NCBI GenBank assembly: GCA_900768035.1
Contig: CAAGBH010000115.1
Span: forward strand, 1-10,036
Direction: 5' to 3'
Length of the DNA: 10,036 bases
Source: Clostridia bacterium
GTDB taxonomy: Bacteria; Bacillota; Clostridia; Oscillospirales; Acutalibacteraceae
Positions 1-7,813 of the stretch are shown here, piece by piece (the stretch's first letter is position 1; each line of letters begins with the position of its first letter). Position numbers and translations under genes: made by a program. The notes under the pieces were generated by a model. The model was not told the DNA's origin. It saw only the letters and a list, made by a program, of their open reading frames with translations, and did no database searches.

Positions 1-1769
1 ACTATGATTGTGACGGTGTTACTGCAACTGCTTTACTTTATAACTATTTGAAATCTAAAGATGCCGACTGTATGTATTATATACCCGACCGCTTTGACGA
101 GGGTTACGGTATGAACTGTAAAGCGGTTGAGTATTTACACAGTTTAGGTGTGGAACTTATTATAACCGTTGATAACGGCATTTCCTGTATAGAAGAAATC
201 ACACTTGCAAACCAACTTGGTATAACGGTTGTGGTGACCGACCACCATTTACCGTCTGATGTCTTGCCGCCTGCGGCGGCGGTGGTTGACCCTCATAGAA
301 AAGACTGTCCGTCAACCTTTAAGTCGATTTGCGGTGCGGAAGTGGCATTCAAACTGATTTGTGTTATGGAGGGTAAAGAACCCGAAGAACTTTTGCCTTA
401 TTTTGCTGATATTTTAGCGGTGGCGGTTATTGCCGATGTAATGCCTGTGACCTATGAAAACCGTGCTATCGTCAAGTGCGGTATCGGTAAACTAAAATCA
501 AATGCACTTACAGGCTTGTCAGCGCTTTTGAATGTATCGGGTGTGGAAATTGGCACGCTTACTTCTCAAAGAGTGGCGTTCTCAATTTGCCCCCGTCTGA
601 ATGCGGCAGGCAGAATGGGTAGCGCTTCAAAAGCGGTGGAATTGCTAAGTACTGATAATATGCTCACCGCTTTACAGATTGCAACCGAAATTGACGAGCA
701 AAACGCACTTCGTCAACAGATTGAAAAAAAGATTTTTAGCGAAGCGGTTTTGAAAATTGAAGAAAATAAATATATGTATGACAGAATAATCGTGGTTGAC
801 GGCGAGGGCTGGCATCACGGTGTTGTGGGCATTGTGGCATCACGCCTTTGTGAGCGTTATGGTGCACCCTGTATTGTTATATCTTCTGACGGTGATATGG
901 CGCACGGCTCGGGCAGAAGTTTTGAGGGATTTTCGCTCTTTGATACCATAAGCAATTCGGCTGAATTTTTAACTAAATTCGGCGGTCATTCACTTGCGGC
1001 AGGGATTAGCCTGAAAACCGAAAACATTGATGCTTTCAGAAAGCATATAAATGACTATGCAAATAAACTTGAATTTGTACCGCCTGTACTTAAACTTGAT
1101 TGCAGACTTAATCCGTCTGCACTGACGGTTGACCTTTCGGAATCAATTAAACAGTTAGAGCCATTCGGTTTTCAAAATAATGTTCCGCTTTTTGGCGTAT
1201 TTGGTGTTACCTTGCAAAGAATAACGCCAATTGGCAATAATAAGCATTTAAGACTGCTCTTTTCAAAGGGTGAAAACACATTTCAAGCCTTGCTTTTCGG
1301 CGTGAACACAGAGAGTTTTTGTTTTGATTTAGGTGATACTCTTGACCTTGCAGTAACGGTTGAAACCAATGTTTATAACGGAAATTATTCTGTAAGCGTT
1401 CAAATCAAGGCAATGAGAGTGTCGGGTACTGATGATGAGCAATTGTTTTTACAGGTAGAGAATTATAACAATTTCAAAAATCATAGTAATTATAACAGTT
1501 CGCTTTTAACACCCACAAGGCAAGAAGTGGGTACAGTTTATAAGTTTATTACCCCGAAAGGCGTATTGCTCGAAAAGGTTAAATATTCATTTATAAACAC
1601 TTTGGGTTATGCTAAAACTATGGTTTCGCTTGATGTTTTAGAGGAACTTGGTTTAATTAAAATCAATAATCAGGTTTGTTATGCGGTTGATACTGATAAA
1701 AAAACAAATCTTTTAAATTCAAACACATTCAAAATTTTAACAAAGGAGGGTGAAAATAATGACTGCTGA
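1..1769 (+). CDS. recJ: Single-stranded-DNA-specific 5'-3' exonuclease RecJ, 5'-truncated by the window edge
   Basis: The reading frame is open from the first bases; the first complete codon is at 3, and the partial codon before it is compatible with Asp. The frame opens inside DHH-family motif I (YDCDG at 3-17, normally D-x-D-x-D-G). Further hallmarks are VDNG near 168-179, the DHH triad at 240-248, an IADVMP segment near 432-449, a GRMG segment near 609-620 and the DHHA1-domain GGH at 981-989. These residues bind the catalytic Mn/Mg ions and ssDNA. An OB-fold-like region and a C-terminal tail resembling a winged helix follow, as in many Firmicutes RecJ proteins. About 588 residues are visible, and from the usual position of motif I roughly 80 N-terminal residues are missing. 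RecJ degrades ssDNA 5'-3' in RecF-type recombination and mismatch or base-excision repair. Its end overlaps the next start by 11 nt. A TTG at 48 is not the start, because motif I lies upstream of it. The family call is very secure. Confidence 0.96.
   Translation, partial: YDCDGVTATALLYNYLKSKDADCMYYIPDRFDEGYGMNCKAVEYLHSLGVELIITVDNGISCIEEITLANQLGITVVVTDHHLPSDVLPPAAAVVDPHRKDCPSTFKSICGAEVAFKLICVMEGKEPEELLPYFADILAVAVIADVMPVTYENRAIVKCGIGKLKSNALTGLSALLNVSGVEIGTLTSQRVAFSICPRLNAAGRMGSASKAVELLSTDNMLTALQIATEIDEQNALRQQIEKKIFSEAVLKIEENKYMYDRIIVVDGEGWHHGVVGIVASRLCERYGAPCIVISSDGDMAHGSGRSFEGFSLFDTISNSAEFLTKFGGHSLAAGISLKTENIDAFRKHINDYANKLEFVPPVLKLDCRLNPSALTVDLSESIKQLEPFGFQNNVPLFGVFGVTLQRITPIGNNKHLRLLFSKGENTFQALLFGVNTESFCFDLGDTLDLAVTVETNVYNGNYSVSVQIKAMRVSGTDDEQLFLQVENYNNFKNHSNYNSSLLTPTRQEVGTVYKFITPKGVLLEKVKYSFINTLGYAKTMVSLDVLEELGLIKINNQVCYAVDTDKKTNLLNSNTFKILTKEGENNDC
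1742..1749 (+). promoter_or_regulatory. Strong Shine-Dalgarno site that fixes the relA start
   Basis: AAAGGAGG lies inside the end of recJ, 9 nt before the ATG at 1759. It supports that ATG over the in-frame GTG at 1750, which directly abuts the site and is too close to be used. Confidence 0.85.
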
Positions 1770-3951
1770 ACAGTTGAGAAATTATGAAGACCTTGTTAAT
1801 ATGATGCAAAATTTCGGCGGAGATTATGATTACGCTATGATTAAAAAGGCTTTTGAACTCTGTGTTAATGCGCATCAAGGTCAAAAGCGAATTTCACACG
1901 AAGATTATTATTACCACCCTTATAATGTTGCAAAAATTGTTATATCGCTTGGTATGGACAGTCAGTCTATTGCGGCATCGTTATTGCACGATGTTGTAGA
2001 AGATACTGAAATCACCCTTCAGCAAATCAAGCAACAGTTTGGCGAAGAAGTGGCATTGTTGGTTGACGGTGTTACCAAAATCGGCAGACTTAACTTCTCG
2101 TCTAAAGAGCAACAACAGGCTGAAAGTTTAAGAAAAATGCTTATTGCGATGGGTAAGGACATCAGGGTTATTATCATAAAACTTGCCGACCGTCTTCACA
2201 ATATGCGTACTATTGACGCTATGACGCCCCAAAAACAGAGAGATAAATCGGTTGAAACTCTGGAAGTTTATGCACCGATTGCTCATAGACTCGGTATCCG
2301 TCCTGTGAAAGAGGAACTCGAAGACCTTGCAATCAAGCACTTAGACCCTGTGGCATACGACGATATAGAAGACCTTTTGATGCACAGAAAACAGCATCGT
2401 GAACAGATTTTAAATGAAATCAAAAACCGCATTGAAGAACGTCTTCGTGAAGTGATGCCGAATGTGACATTGTCTTTTCAGGGTAGGGTTAAGTCTATTC
2501 ACGGAATATACCGTAAAATGTATGCCCAGAACAGAACATTTGACGAAATTTATGATATTTATGCCATAAGAATTATTACCGATACTGTAGCCGACTGTTA
2601 TAACATTCTCGGCATTATGCACGATATGTTCCGTCCGATACCTAATAGGTTTAAGGACTATATATCAACGCCAAAACCCAATATGTATCAGTCACTTCAT
2701 ACTACAGTTATAAGCCGTGCGGGGATACCTTTTGAAATTCAAATCCGTACCTTTGAAATGCACCATACTGCCGAGTTTGGTATTGCGGCGCACTGGAAAT
2801 ATAAAGAGGGTATAACCGATAACGATAAGAAGATGGAAGAACGCCTTGCGTGGATTAGACAGATTATAGATACGCAGGACAGCACTAACGATGCTTCGGA
2901 TATTATAAGAAGTATTAAGGTTGACTTATCACAAGAAGATGTATTTGCCGTTACTCCAAAGGGTGATGTTATCAATCTGCCTGTCGGCGCAACTGTGGTG
3001 GACTTTGCCTTTGCGATACACTCTGCCGTTGGTACTCGTATGGTTGGCGCTAAGGTTGACGGTAAGATTGTGCCGATTAACCACGAGGTTAAAACAGGCG
3101 AAGTTATTGAAATTTTAACCACAAATCAGGCAGGGCACGGTCCAAGCCGTGACTGGCTTAACATTGCGGTTACTTCTTCTGCAAAATCTAAAATCCGTTC
3201 TTGGTTTAAAAAGGAAAAACGCAGTGAAAATATTGCTACGGGTAAAAACGATTTTGAAAAAGAATTACGGCGCAATAATATTTTCATTCCCGAAGCAGAA
3301 CTTGAAGTTTATGTAGAAGAACTTGCTAAGAAATATCGTTTTGCAAACGGCGAAGAATTTTATGCGGCTATCGGCTACGGCGGAATTTTAATTTCAAAAA
3401 TTTTACCCCGTGTAAAAGATGACTATAATAAAAAGGTTGCATCAACAAAACCGCCTGAGGTTATTTCAGCGGGAAATATCACCCGCACTAAATCGTCCGA
3501 GGGTGTTGTGGTTGAGGGAATTGATAATTGCCTTATTAAACTTTCAAGATGCTGTAACCCATTACCGGGTGACGATATAATCGGCTTCATCACAAGGGGA
3601 CATGGTGTTTCTATTCATAAGCGTGACTGCAACAATGTGCCCGAAAACATAACCGAATGTGCCGAGCCTGACCGTTGGATACCTGTGCATTGGGACGGAA
3701 CTAAATCCGAAAGTTTCACTTCAACATTAAAAGCGGTTGCAATCGACCGTGAAGGAATTTTGATAGAAGTTATGAATGCACTTAATAATATGCGTGTGGG
3801 TGTTCATAGCATAAGCGCAAAGCAGACCAAAGAGGGAAACTGCGTGATTATTATGACAATCAGCGCCGAGAGTGTTGAACACTTGAGAAGTATTATTGCA
3901 AGGATTGAAAAAATTCCCGGAATTTTCAACGTCGAAAGGATAAATCAGTAA
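1759..3951 (+). CDS. relA: Bifunctional (p)ppGpp synthetase/hydrolase, long RelA/SpoT homologue (Rsh)
   Basis: This 730-residue protein has the full long-RSH domain order. The HD hydrolase domain shows H53, H77-D78, E81-D82 and the KLADRLHN stretch (D144, N148), so hydrolase residues appear intact. The synthetase domain carries GRVKSIHGIYRK (242-253), the YDIYAIR strand (265-271), RFKD (297-300) and EIQIRT (326-331). RFKD is the form known from bifunctional enzymes, whereas synthetase-only RelA has an acidic ExDD version. A TGS domain covers about 395-455, a Cys-rich zinc-finger-like domain has C591, C598, C599 and H620-C624, and an ACT domain covers about 653-730. It should make (p)ppGpp from ATP and GTP/GDP on stalled ribosomes and also degrade it. 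The ATG at 1759 is chosen because of the upstream Shine-Dalgarno site. The gene overlaps recJ by 11 nt and dtd by 1 nt. Nothing looks degraded. Confidence 0.97.
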   Translation: MTAEQLRNYEDLVNMMQNFGGDYDYAMIKKAFELCVNAHQGQKRISHEDYYYHPYNVAKIVISLGMDSQSIAASLLHDVVEDTEITLQQIKQQFGEEVALLVDGVTKIGRLNFSSKEQQQAESLRKMLIAMGKDIRVIIIKLADRLHNMRTIDAMTPQKQRDKSVETLEVYAPIAHRLGIRPVKEELEDLAIKHLDPVAYDDIEDLLMHRKQHREQILNEIKNRIEERLREVMPNVTLSFQGRVKSIHGIYRKMYAQNRTFDEIYDIYAIRIITDTVADCYNILGIMHDMFRPIPNRFKDYISTPKPNMYQSLHTTVISRAGIPFEIQIRTFEMHHTAEFGIAAHWKYKEGITDNDKKMEERLAWIRQIIDTQDSTNDASDIIRSIKVDLSQEDVFAVTPKGDVINLPVGATVVDFAFAIHSAVGTRMVGAKVDGKIVPINHEVKTGEVIEILTTNQAGHGPSRDWLNIAVTSSAKSKIRSWFKKEKRSENIATGKNDFEKELRRNNIFIPEAELEVYVEELAKKYRFANGEEFYAAIGYGGILISKILPRVKDDYNKKVASTKPPEVISAGNITRTKSSEGVVVEGIDNCLIKLSRCCNPLPGDDIIGFITRGHGVSIHKRDCNNVPENITECAEPDRWIPVHWDGTKSESFTSTLKAVAIDREGILIEVMNALNNMRVGVHSISAKQTKEGNCVIIMTISAESVEHLRSIIARIEKIPGIFNVERINQ

Positions 3952-4415
3952 TGAAAGCAGTTATTCAAAGAGTAAGCGAAGCGTCTGTAAAGGTTGACGG
4001 AGAAGTTGTCGGCGCCTGCAATCAAGGGTATATGATTTTGTTTGGTGCTTGCGAAAATGACACTTTAGAAGATGTTGATATACTTGCTAAAAAGGTTGCT
4101 AATCTCAGAGTTTTCTGTGACGAAAATGATAAAATGAATTTATCTATTCTTGATATAAACGGAGAGGTTTTGGCTATCAGTCAGTTTACTCTATGCGCAG
4201 ATGTTAAAAAGGGTAACAGACCGTCTTTTATAAGGGCTATGGAACCTGAAAGGGCAGAAGAATATTACAATATTTTCTGCGAAAAACTAATGGAACAGGG
4301 CATTAAAAGGGTTGAAAAGGGTGTTTTTGGCGCCGATATGAAAGTGAGCCTTGTTAATGACGGACCTGTGACTATTTTATTTGATACTGAAATTTGGAGA
4401 AAAAATGGAAATTAA
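3951..4415 (+). CDS. dtd: D-aminoacyl-tRNA deacylase
   Basis: The product is 154 residues, slightly longer than the usual ~145-150. It begins MKAVIQRVSEASV, typical of the family. The two signature elements are present: SQFTL at 77-81, followed by the KKGNRPSF stretch, and NDGPVT at 136-141, which carries the Gly-cisPro pair that excludes L-aminoacyl substrates. The enzyme hydrolyses D-aminoacyl-tRNA, and glycine mischarged on tRNA-Ala, to protect translation. It acts in the cytoplasm as a homodimer whose active sites form at the interface. Its ATG overlaps the relA stop in a TAATG junction, with AAAGGA at 3935-3940, so translation is probably coupled. The C-terminal tail (EIWRKNGN) extends past the conserved fold and contains the ribosome-binding site of the next gene, which may explain the extra length. 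Confidence 0.96.
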   Translation: MKAVIQRVSEASVKVDGEVVGACNQGYMILFGACENDTLEDVDILAKKVANLRVFCDENDKMNLSILDINGEVLAISQFTLCADVKKGNRPSFIRAMEPERAEEYYNIFCEKLMEQGIKRVEKGVFGADMKVSLVNDGPVTILFDTEIWRKNGN

Positions 4416-5019
4416 AGCATTAAAATTAGGAATAATCGGGGAGAACTGTTATCTTCTGTCCACCGATAAGGCGGCAGTTGTGATAGATCCCGGTTTTCCA
4501 AGGCAAGAAATTACCGATTTTTTAAATAATAACAGCCAAAAAGAGCGATTAATTTTATTAACTCACGCTCATTTTGACCATATTGGTATGGCAGAAGAAC
4601 TTCGTCGTAACACCGATACTAAAATTGCAATAGGTGTGGGCGATAGTGCATCATTGCTTGATTTAGATGCGAATTTGGCAAGAAAATTTCGCATAAGATT
4701 TGAGCCGTTTTCTGCTGATATAACCTTCAAAGACGGCGACGAGTTTTCGGTTGGGGATATAGACTTCAAGGTTTTTGAAACCCCAGGTCACACCAAAGGT
4801 TCGGTATGTTACTTCACAGAAGATAAACTATTTTCGGGGGATACTTTGTTTTTTGAAAACATCGGCAGAACCGATTTTGAGGGTGGCAGTTTTGAAGAAA
4901 TTGAAAAATCTATCAAAAGGCTTTATACTCTCGGCGATAATATAGAGGTCTATCCGGGTCACGGAGATAAGACTACTATTTCACACGAAAAGATTAACAA
5001 TCCTTATGTCAGAGGTTAA
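4405..5019 (+). CDS. MBL-fold metallohydrolase, glyoxalase-II-like (YcbL/YqgX type)
   Basis: The 204-residue protein shows the complete metallo-beta-lactamase metal set: THAHFDHIG (H54, H56, D58, H59), GHT (H129), SGDTLF (D146) and YPGHGDKT (H186). The early NCYLL and IDPG segments, the GRTD segment at 154-157 and the closing NPYVRG are typical of the small single-domain glyoxalase-II-like group that often accompanies relA and dtd in Firmicutes. It probably hydrolyses a thioester such as an acyl-thiol adduct, but the true substrate is not readable from sequence. The separate C-terminal glutathione-binding domain of classical glyoxalase II is missing, consistent with its small size. The ATG at 4405 is preferred over an in-frame TTG at 4381 because GGAGA sits at 4396-4400. 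It overlaps dtd by 11 nt and ends 2 nt before hemZ. Confidence 0.92.
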   Translation: MEIKALKLGIIGENCYLLSTDKAAVVIDPGFPRQEITDFLNNNSQKERLILLTHAHFDHIGMAEELRRNTDTKIAIGVGDSASLLDLDANLARKFRIRFEPFSADITFKDGDEFSVGDIDFKVFETPGHTKGSVCYFTEDKLFSGDTLFFENIGRTDFEGGSFEEIEKSIKRLYTLGDNIEVYPGHGDKTTISHEKINNPYVRG

Positions 5020-5021
5020 AA

Positions 5022-6482
5022 ATGAGGCTTTGTTTAGTAAACCATAATTTCAGGTATGAACTTGAAAAATTAATAAGAATTTTTTTGCCTTTTGAAAAGA
5101 TTGAGTTTTTTGAGGAAGAACAAATTAGTGAATTTTGCGCTGTAACAGAAATTGCAGATAATACCGCAAAATCAACGCTTTATTTTGGTGAGAAAATTTT
5201 TAAAAGTGAAAAGCAAATTGAAAATATAAATAATGATTCCGAAAAAGATGCCGAATTATTTTTAGCGCTTACACTCTTTGAGTGTTTAACAAATGCGACG
5301 GGTTATGTTTCCGATTGGGGAATTTTAACGGGTATCCGCCCTGCAAAACTTTTTTCTCGGTTAAAAAGAAGTATGGGTGAAGAAAAAGCAACCGAATATT
5401 TTAAAGAATATTTAAAGGTTAGTGAGAAAAAACTTTTCCTTTGCAAAGAAACGCTTAAGGGTGAGGGTGAAATCACCTCGCTTTCAAAAAAAGATTCATT
5501 CAGTCTTTATATATCGGTACCGTTTTGTCCGAGCAGATGTTCTTATTGTTCGTTTGTGTCGCATTCGGTTGAACACGCTCAAAAACTTATACCCCAGTAT
5601 GTTGATTTGCTTTGTGATGAACTTTGTGTCACCGCAAAAATTGCAAAACAGAATAATCTAAGGCTTGAAACTGTATATATCGGCGGTGGCACGCCAACAA
5701 CACTTTCTGCAAATCAGTTGCAAAGAGTTATGCAGACGGTCCGTGATAATTTTGATTTATCCAATTTAAGAGAGTTTACAGTCGAAGCGGGTAGACCCGA
5801 TACCGTAACCAAAGAAAAACTGATTGCCATAAAAGAAATGGGCGCTACGAGAATCAGCATAAACCCGCAGACTATGAATGATAGCGTGCTTGAGGCAATC
5901 GGCAGAAGACATACCGCAAAACAAACGGTTGATGCTTTTTTGCTTGCAAGGGAATGTGGGTTCAGCAATATCAATATGGACCTTATTGCAGGTCTTCCGA
6001 CCGATACATACGAAAGTTTCAAACAAACGGTTGATGCGGTTATAGAATTAGCGCCCGAAAGCGTTACCGTTCATTCACTTTCTATGAAGCGTTCTTCTAA
6101 AATGACTAAATTCAATGAAATTCCTGAGATTGAAATGGGAAAACTTGCGTCACAAATGGTTGATTATGCATATAATGAATTGCGCCGAAATGAAATTTTC
6201 CCTTATTATATGTACCGTCAGAGCAAAACTGTCGGAAATCTTGAAAATGTTGGATATTCTAAAAAGGGGTATGAATGTCTTTATAATGTTTATATTATGG
6301 ACGAGACCCATACAATTCTTGCTTGCGGTGCTTCGGCAGTTACTAAATTGCGTGAGCCGGAGGGTGAGCGTATTGAAAGAATTTTTAATTATAAATATCC
6401 ATATGAATATATTAACCAATATGACGAGTTAATTTTAAGAAAGGACGGAATTTCTAAGTTTTATGAAATATACCCTGTGTGA
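5022..6482 (+). CDS. hemZ: HemZ-type radical SAM protein (annotated coproporphyrinogen III dehydrogenase-like)
   Basis: The 486-residue product has an N-terminal region of about 155 residues with the GIRPAKL signature (104-110) seen in HemZ proteins. The radical SAM core follows, with CPSRCSYC carrying the CxxxCxxC cluster ligands C169, C173 and C176. GGGTPT (221-226) is the SAM-binding glycine motif, and NMDLIAGLP (318-326) is typical of the HemN/HemW superfamily. The C-terminus contains YYMYRQSKTVGNLENVGY (395-412), a HemZ hallmark. The family name implies oxygen-independent conversion of coproporphyrinogen III to protoporphyrinogen IX. HemZ is common in Clostridia that lack heme synthesis, so this role is uncertain; HemW-like heme handling or another radical reaction is possible. 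AGAGG at 5011-5015 precedes the ATG by 6 nt. The gene end overlaps the next gene by 20 nt if that gene starts at 6463. Confidence 0.92.
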   Translation: MRLCLVNHNFRYELEKLIRIFLPFEKIEFFEEEQISEFCAVTEIADNTAKSTLYFGEKIFKSEKQIENINNDSEKDAELFLALTLFECLTNATGYVSDWGILTGIRPAKLFSRLKRSMGEEKATEYFKEYLKVSEKKLFLCKETLKGEGEITSLSKKDSFSLYISVPFCPSRCSYCSFVSHSVEHAQKLIPQYVDLLCDELCVTAKIAKQNNLRLETVYIGGGTPTTLSANQLQRVMQTVRDNFDLSNLREFTVEAGRPDTVTKEKLIAIKEMGATRISINPQTMNDSVLEAIGRRHTAKQTVDAFLLARECGFSNINMDLIAGLPTDTYESFKQTVDAVIELAPESVTVHSLSMKRSSKMTKFNEIPEIEMGKLASQMVDYAYNELRRNEIFPYYMYRQSKTVGNLENVGYSKKGYECLYNVYIMDETHTILACGASAVTKLREPEGERIERIFNYKYPYEYINQYDELILRKDGISKFYEIYPV

Positions 6483-7392
6483 TATAAATATGCTTGCTAA
6501 AGAAAACCCTCAAAAGTTGATCGAAATTTCTGAAAAAGCATATTTTGATGAAATTAATGCTATCGCTAAAAAAATATCTTCAAATGACGATTTGAAGATT
6601 GTTTCAATCGCAGGACCGTCGGGGTCAGGCAAGACCACAACGGCGCATATTTTATGTGACCTTTTGAAAGAATACGGCGAAGAAACTATAGTGGTATCGC
6701 TTGATGATTTTTATTTAGCGGGTGAAGATTTGCCCTTGTTACTTGATGGAACACGGGATATTGAATCGGTTAATGCGCTTGATATACCGCTTATAAATAA
6801 GTGTTTCAGTGAAATTATATCCTGCGGTAAAACAATGCTTCCGAAGTTCGATTTTAAAACTAAAACCCGTATTTTGAACGACAGGGTAGCAGATATCACA
6901 AATCACGGTATTGTTATTGTTGAGGGTTTGCACGCTCTGAATCCCTTAATAACAGATTTAGTTCCACGCAGAAATATTTATAAAATTTATATCAGCGTTA
7001 ATGATGCTATTTATGATAAAAAGGGCGATAAGGTTATTTACAGTAAACAAGTCCGCTTGGCACGCCGTGTGCTTCGTGACCGAACTTTCAGAGGAACCGA
7101 GGTTAATGATACGCTTACTTTGTGGGACGGTGTTGTTAAAGGCGAGGAAAAATTTCTTTACTGTTTTAAAGATACTGCCGATGTTCTTTTGAAAACTTTT
7201 CATTTGTTTGAGCCTTGCATATATAAGGATGAATTTATTTCGCTTGAAAATGAAGTATCGAAAGACAATGTGTGTTACAGATATTTTATGAATACTGCTA
7301 ATGCTTTGAAAAAATTTGATTCTCTTTGCAGGGATTATGTTCCGCAAAATTCACTCATAAGAGAATTTATCGGTGACGGAAAATACAACTAA
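6463..7392 (+). CDS. P-loop nucleoside kinase of the uridine kinase/phosphoribulokinase family, stand-alone kinase domain
   Basis: The 309-residue protein carries a Walker A loop GPSGSGKT (51-58), LDDFY (80-84) in the position of the catalytic/Mg region, LPKFDFKTKTR (126-136), VIVEGLHALN (151-160) and an Arg-rich RLARRVLRDRTFRG lid-like segment (198-211). This pattern matches the C-terminal kinase domain of the long (~550 aa) clostridial/Thermotoga-type nucleoside kinases, which usually begin with TGS and ThrRS-like domains. Here only about 50 residues precede the P-loop, so those domains are absent. It probably phosphorylates uridine/cytidine or a related nucleoside with ATP or GTP, but substrate choice cannot be read. 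The start is ambiguous: ATG 6463 overlaps hemZ by 20 nt with AAGGA 17 nt upstream, while in-frame ATG 6490 lies 7 nt after the hemZ stop and has no visible Shine-Dalgarno site. Either would rely on coupling to hemZ translation. Confidence 0.85.
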   Translation: MKYTLCDINMLAKENPQKLIEISEKAYFDEINAIAKKISSNDDLKIVSIAGPSGSGKTTTAHILCDLLKEYGEETIVVSLDDFYLAGEDLPLLLDGTRDIESVNALDIPLINKCFSEIISCGKTMLPKFDFKTKTRILNDRVADITNHGIVIVEGLHALNPLITDLVPRRNIYKIYISVNDAIYDKKGDKVIYSKQVRLARRVLRDRTFRGTEVNDTLTLWDGVVKGEEKFLYCFKDTADVLLKTFHLFEPCIYKDEFISLENEVSKDNVCYRYFMNTANALKKFDSLCRDYVPQNSLIREFIGDGKYN

Positions 7393-7393
7393 C

Positions 7394-7422
7394 TTGAAAT
7401 GTTTAGCAGTTTATGGTATAAT
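7394..7422 (+). promoter_or_regulatory. Sigma-A-type promoter with extended -10
   Basis: A -35 box TTGAAA (7394-7399, one mismatch to consensus) is separated by exactly 17 nt from a perfect TATAAT (7417-7422). TGG directly before it (7414-7416) gives the TGN extended -10. Transcription should start near 7429, only about 16 nt before the downstream ATG, so the leader is very short and leaves no room for a riboswitch. It starts 2 nt after the upstream kinase stop. Predicted strong and constitutive; no operator palindrome is evident. Confidence 0.82.
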
Positions 7423-7431
7423 AAAATAAAT

Positions 7432-7438
7432 AGGAGGT
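7432..7438 (+). promoter_or_regulatory. Near-perfect Shine-Dalgarno site of the zinc-ribbon gene
   Basis: AGGAGGT sits 6 nt before the ATG at 7445. Together with the consensus promoter just upstream it predicts high expression of the small gene. Confidence 0.85.
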
Positions 7439-7444
7439 ATTGTT

Positions 7445-7813
7445 ATGGATTTTTTAGATAATGCTATTGATAAAGCAAAAGAGGCTATTGATATTGCCTG
7501 CAAAAAGACAAACGAGGTTGTTAACACTCAAAAGCAAAAATTTGATATCGCCTCTTTGGAAAGCAAGCGTGCAAAAGATTTTGAACAGTTAGGTCAGATA
7601 TATTATAATCTGATTAAAGATACTGAAATTGAAGACCAAGACACTAAGGTTTTGGTTGAGGCAATTATTGAAAAGAATAAAAGAATTTATGAATTGAAAG
7701 AAGATATAAACTCTGCAAAATATAAGAGAGTTTGTCCTGTTTGCGCTGCAAACATCAGCGAGACGGCAGTTTACTGTTCTTCTTGCGGTGCTAAATTAGA
7801 AATTGAGGAATAA
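7445..7813 (+). CDS. Small helical (probable coiled-coil) protein with C-terminal zinc ribbon, function unknown
   Basis: This 122-residue protein of unassigned function is rich in Lys, Glu, Asp and Ala and looks almost wholly helical over residues 1-94. At the C-terminus there is a zinc ribbon, CPVC (97-100) and CSSC (111-114), giving two CxxC knuckles with a 10-residue spacing. No signal peptide or membrane segment is visible, so it is probably cytoplasmic. Similar helix-plus-zinc-ribbon proteins are common in Clostridia, and the ribbon resembles the short zinc-ribbon domains found on many otherwise unrelated proteins. The ribbon could bind nucleic acid or a protein partner, and the helical part may oligomerise; both are inference. 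The gene has its own strong promoter and ribosome-binding site and is closed by an intrinsic terminator, so it is mainly a monocistronic unit, although read-through from the upstream kinase gene is possible because no terminator separates them. Coding status is secure. Confidence 0.85.
   Translation: MDFLDNAIDKAKEAIDIACKKTNEVVNTQKQKFDIASLESKRAKDFEQLGQIYYNLIKDTEIEDQDTKVLVEAIIEKNKRIYELKEDINSAKYKRVCPVCAANISETAVYCSSCGAKLEIEE

Noticed and set aside
1510..1531. CCCAC...GTGGG inverted repeat near the end of recJ
   Set aside because: A 5-bp stem inside coding sequence with no T run after it; probably chance.
1687..1718. Possible internal promoter for relA (TTGATA at 1687, TTTAAA/TTAAAT near 1712-1718)
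   Set aside because: Spacing is 19-20 nt and the -10 is poor; in A+T-rich coding sequence this is expected by chance.
1750..1758. In-frame GTG at 1750 as the relA start
   Set aside because: It directly abuts the AAAGGAGG site, whereas ATG 1759 lies 9 nt from it. The HD residue numbering from 1759 also matches well-studied long RSH proteins (H53, H77-D78, D144, N148).
2128..3122. Minus-strand open frames opposite relA (2128-2340, 2410-2622, 2739-3122)
   Set aside because: They lie wholly opposite conserved relA domains, resemble no family I know and lack good ribosome-binding sites; they are shadows.
4381..4404. In-frame TTG at 4381 as the start of the MBL-fold gene
   Set aside because: It would add eight residues without family support, and GGAGA at 4396-4400 points to ATG 4405.
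5422..7347. Several open frames on both strands within hemZ and the kinase gene
   Set aside because: All are embedded in conserved coding sequence of other frames and show composition artefacts rather than protein-like motifs.
7694..7726. Possible internal promoter for mtnN (TTGAAA at 7694, TATAAG at 7721)
   Set aside because: The spacer is 21 nt, outside the functional range for sigma-A promoters, so I do not call it although some promoter may exist in this gene.
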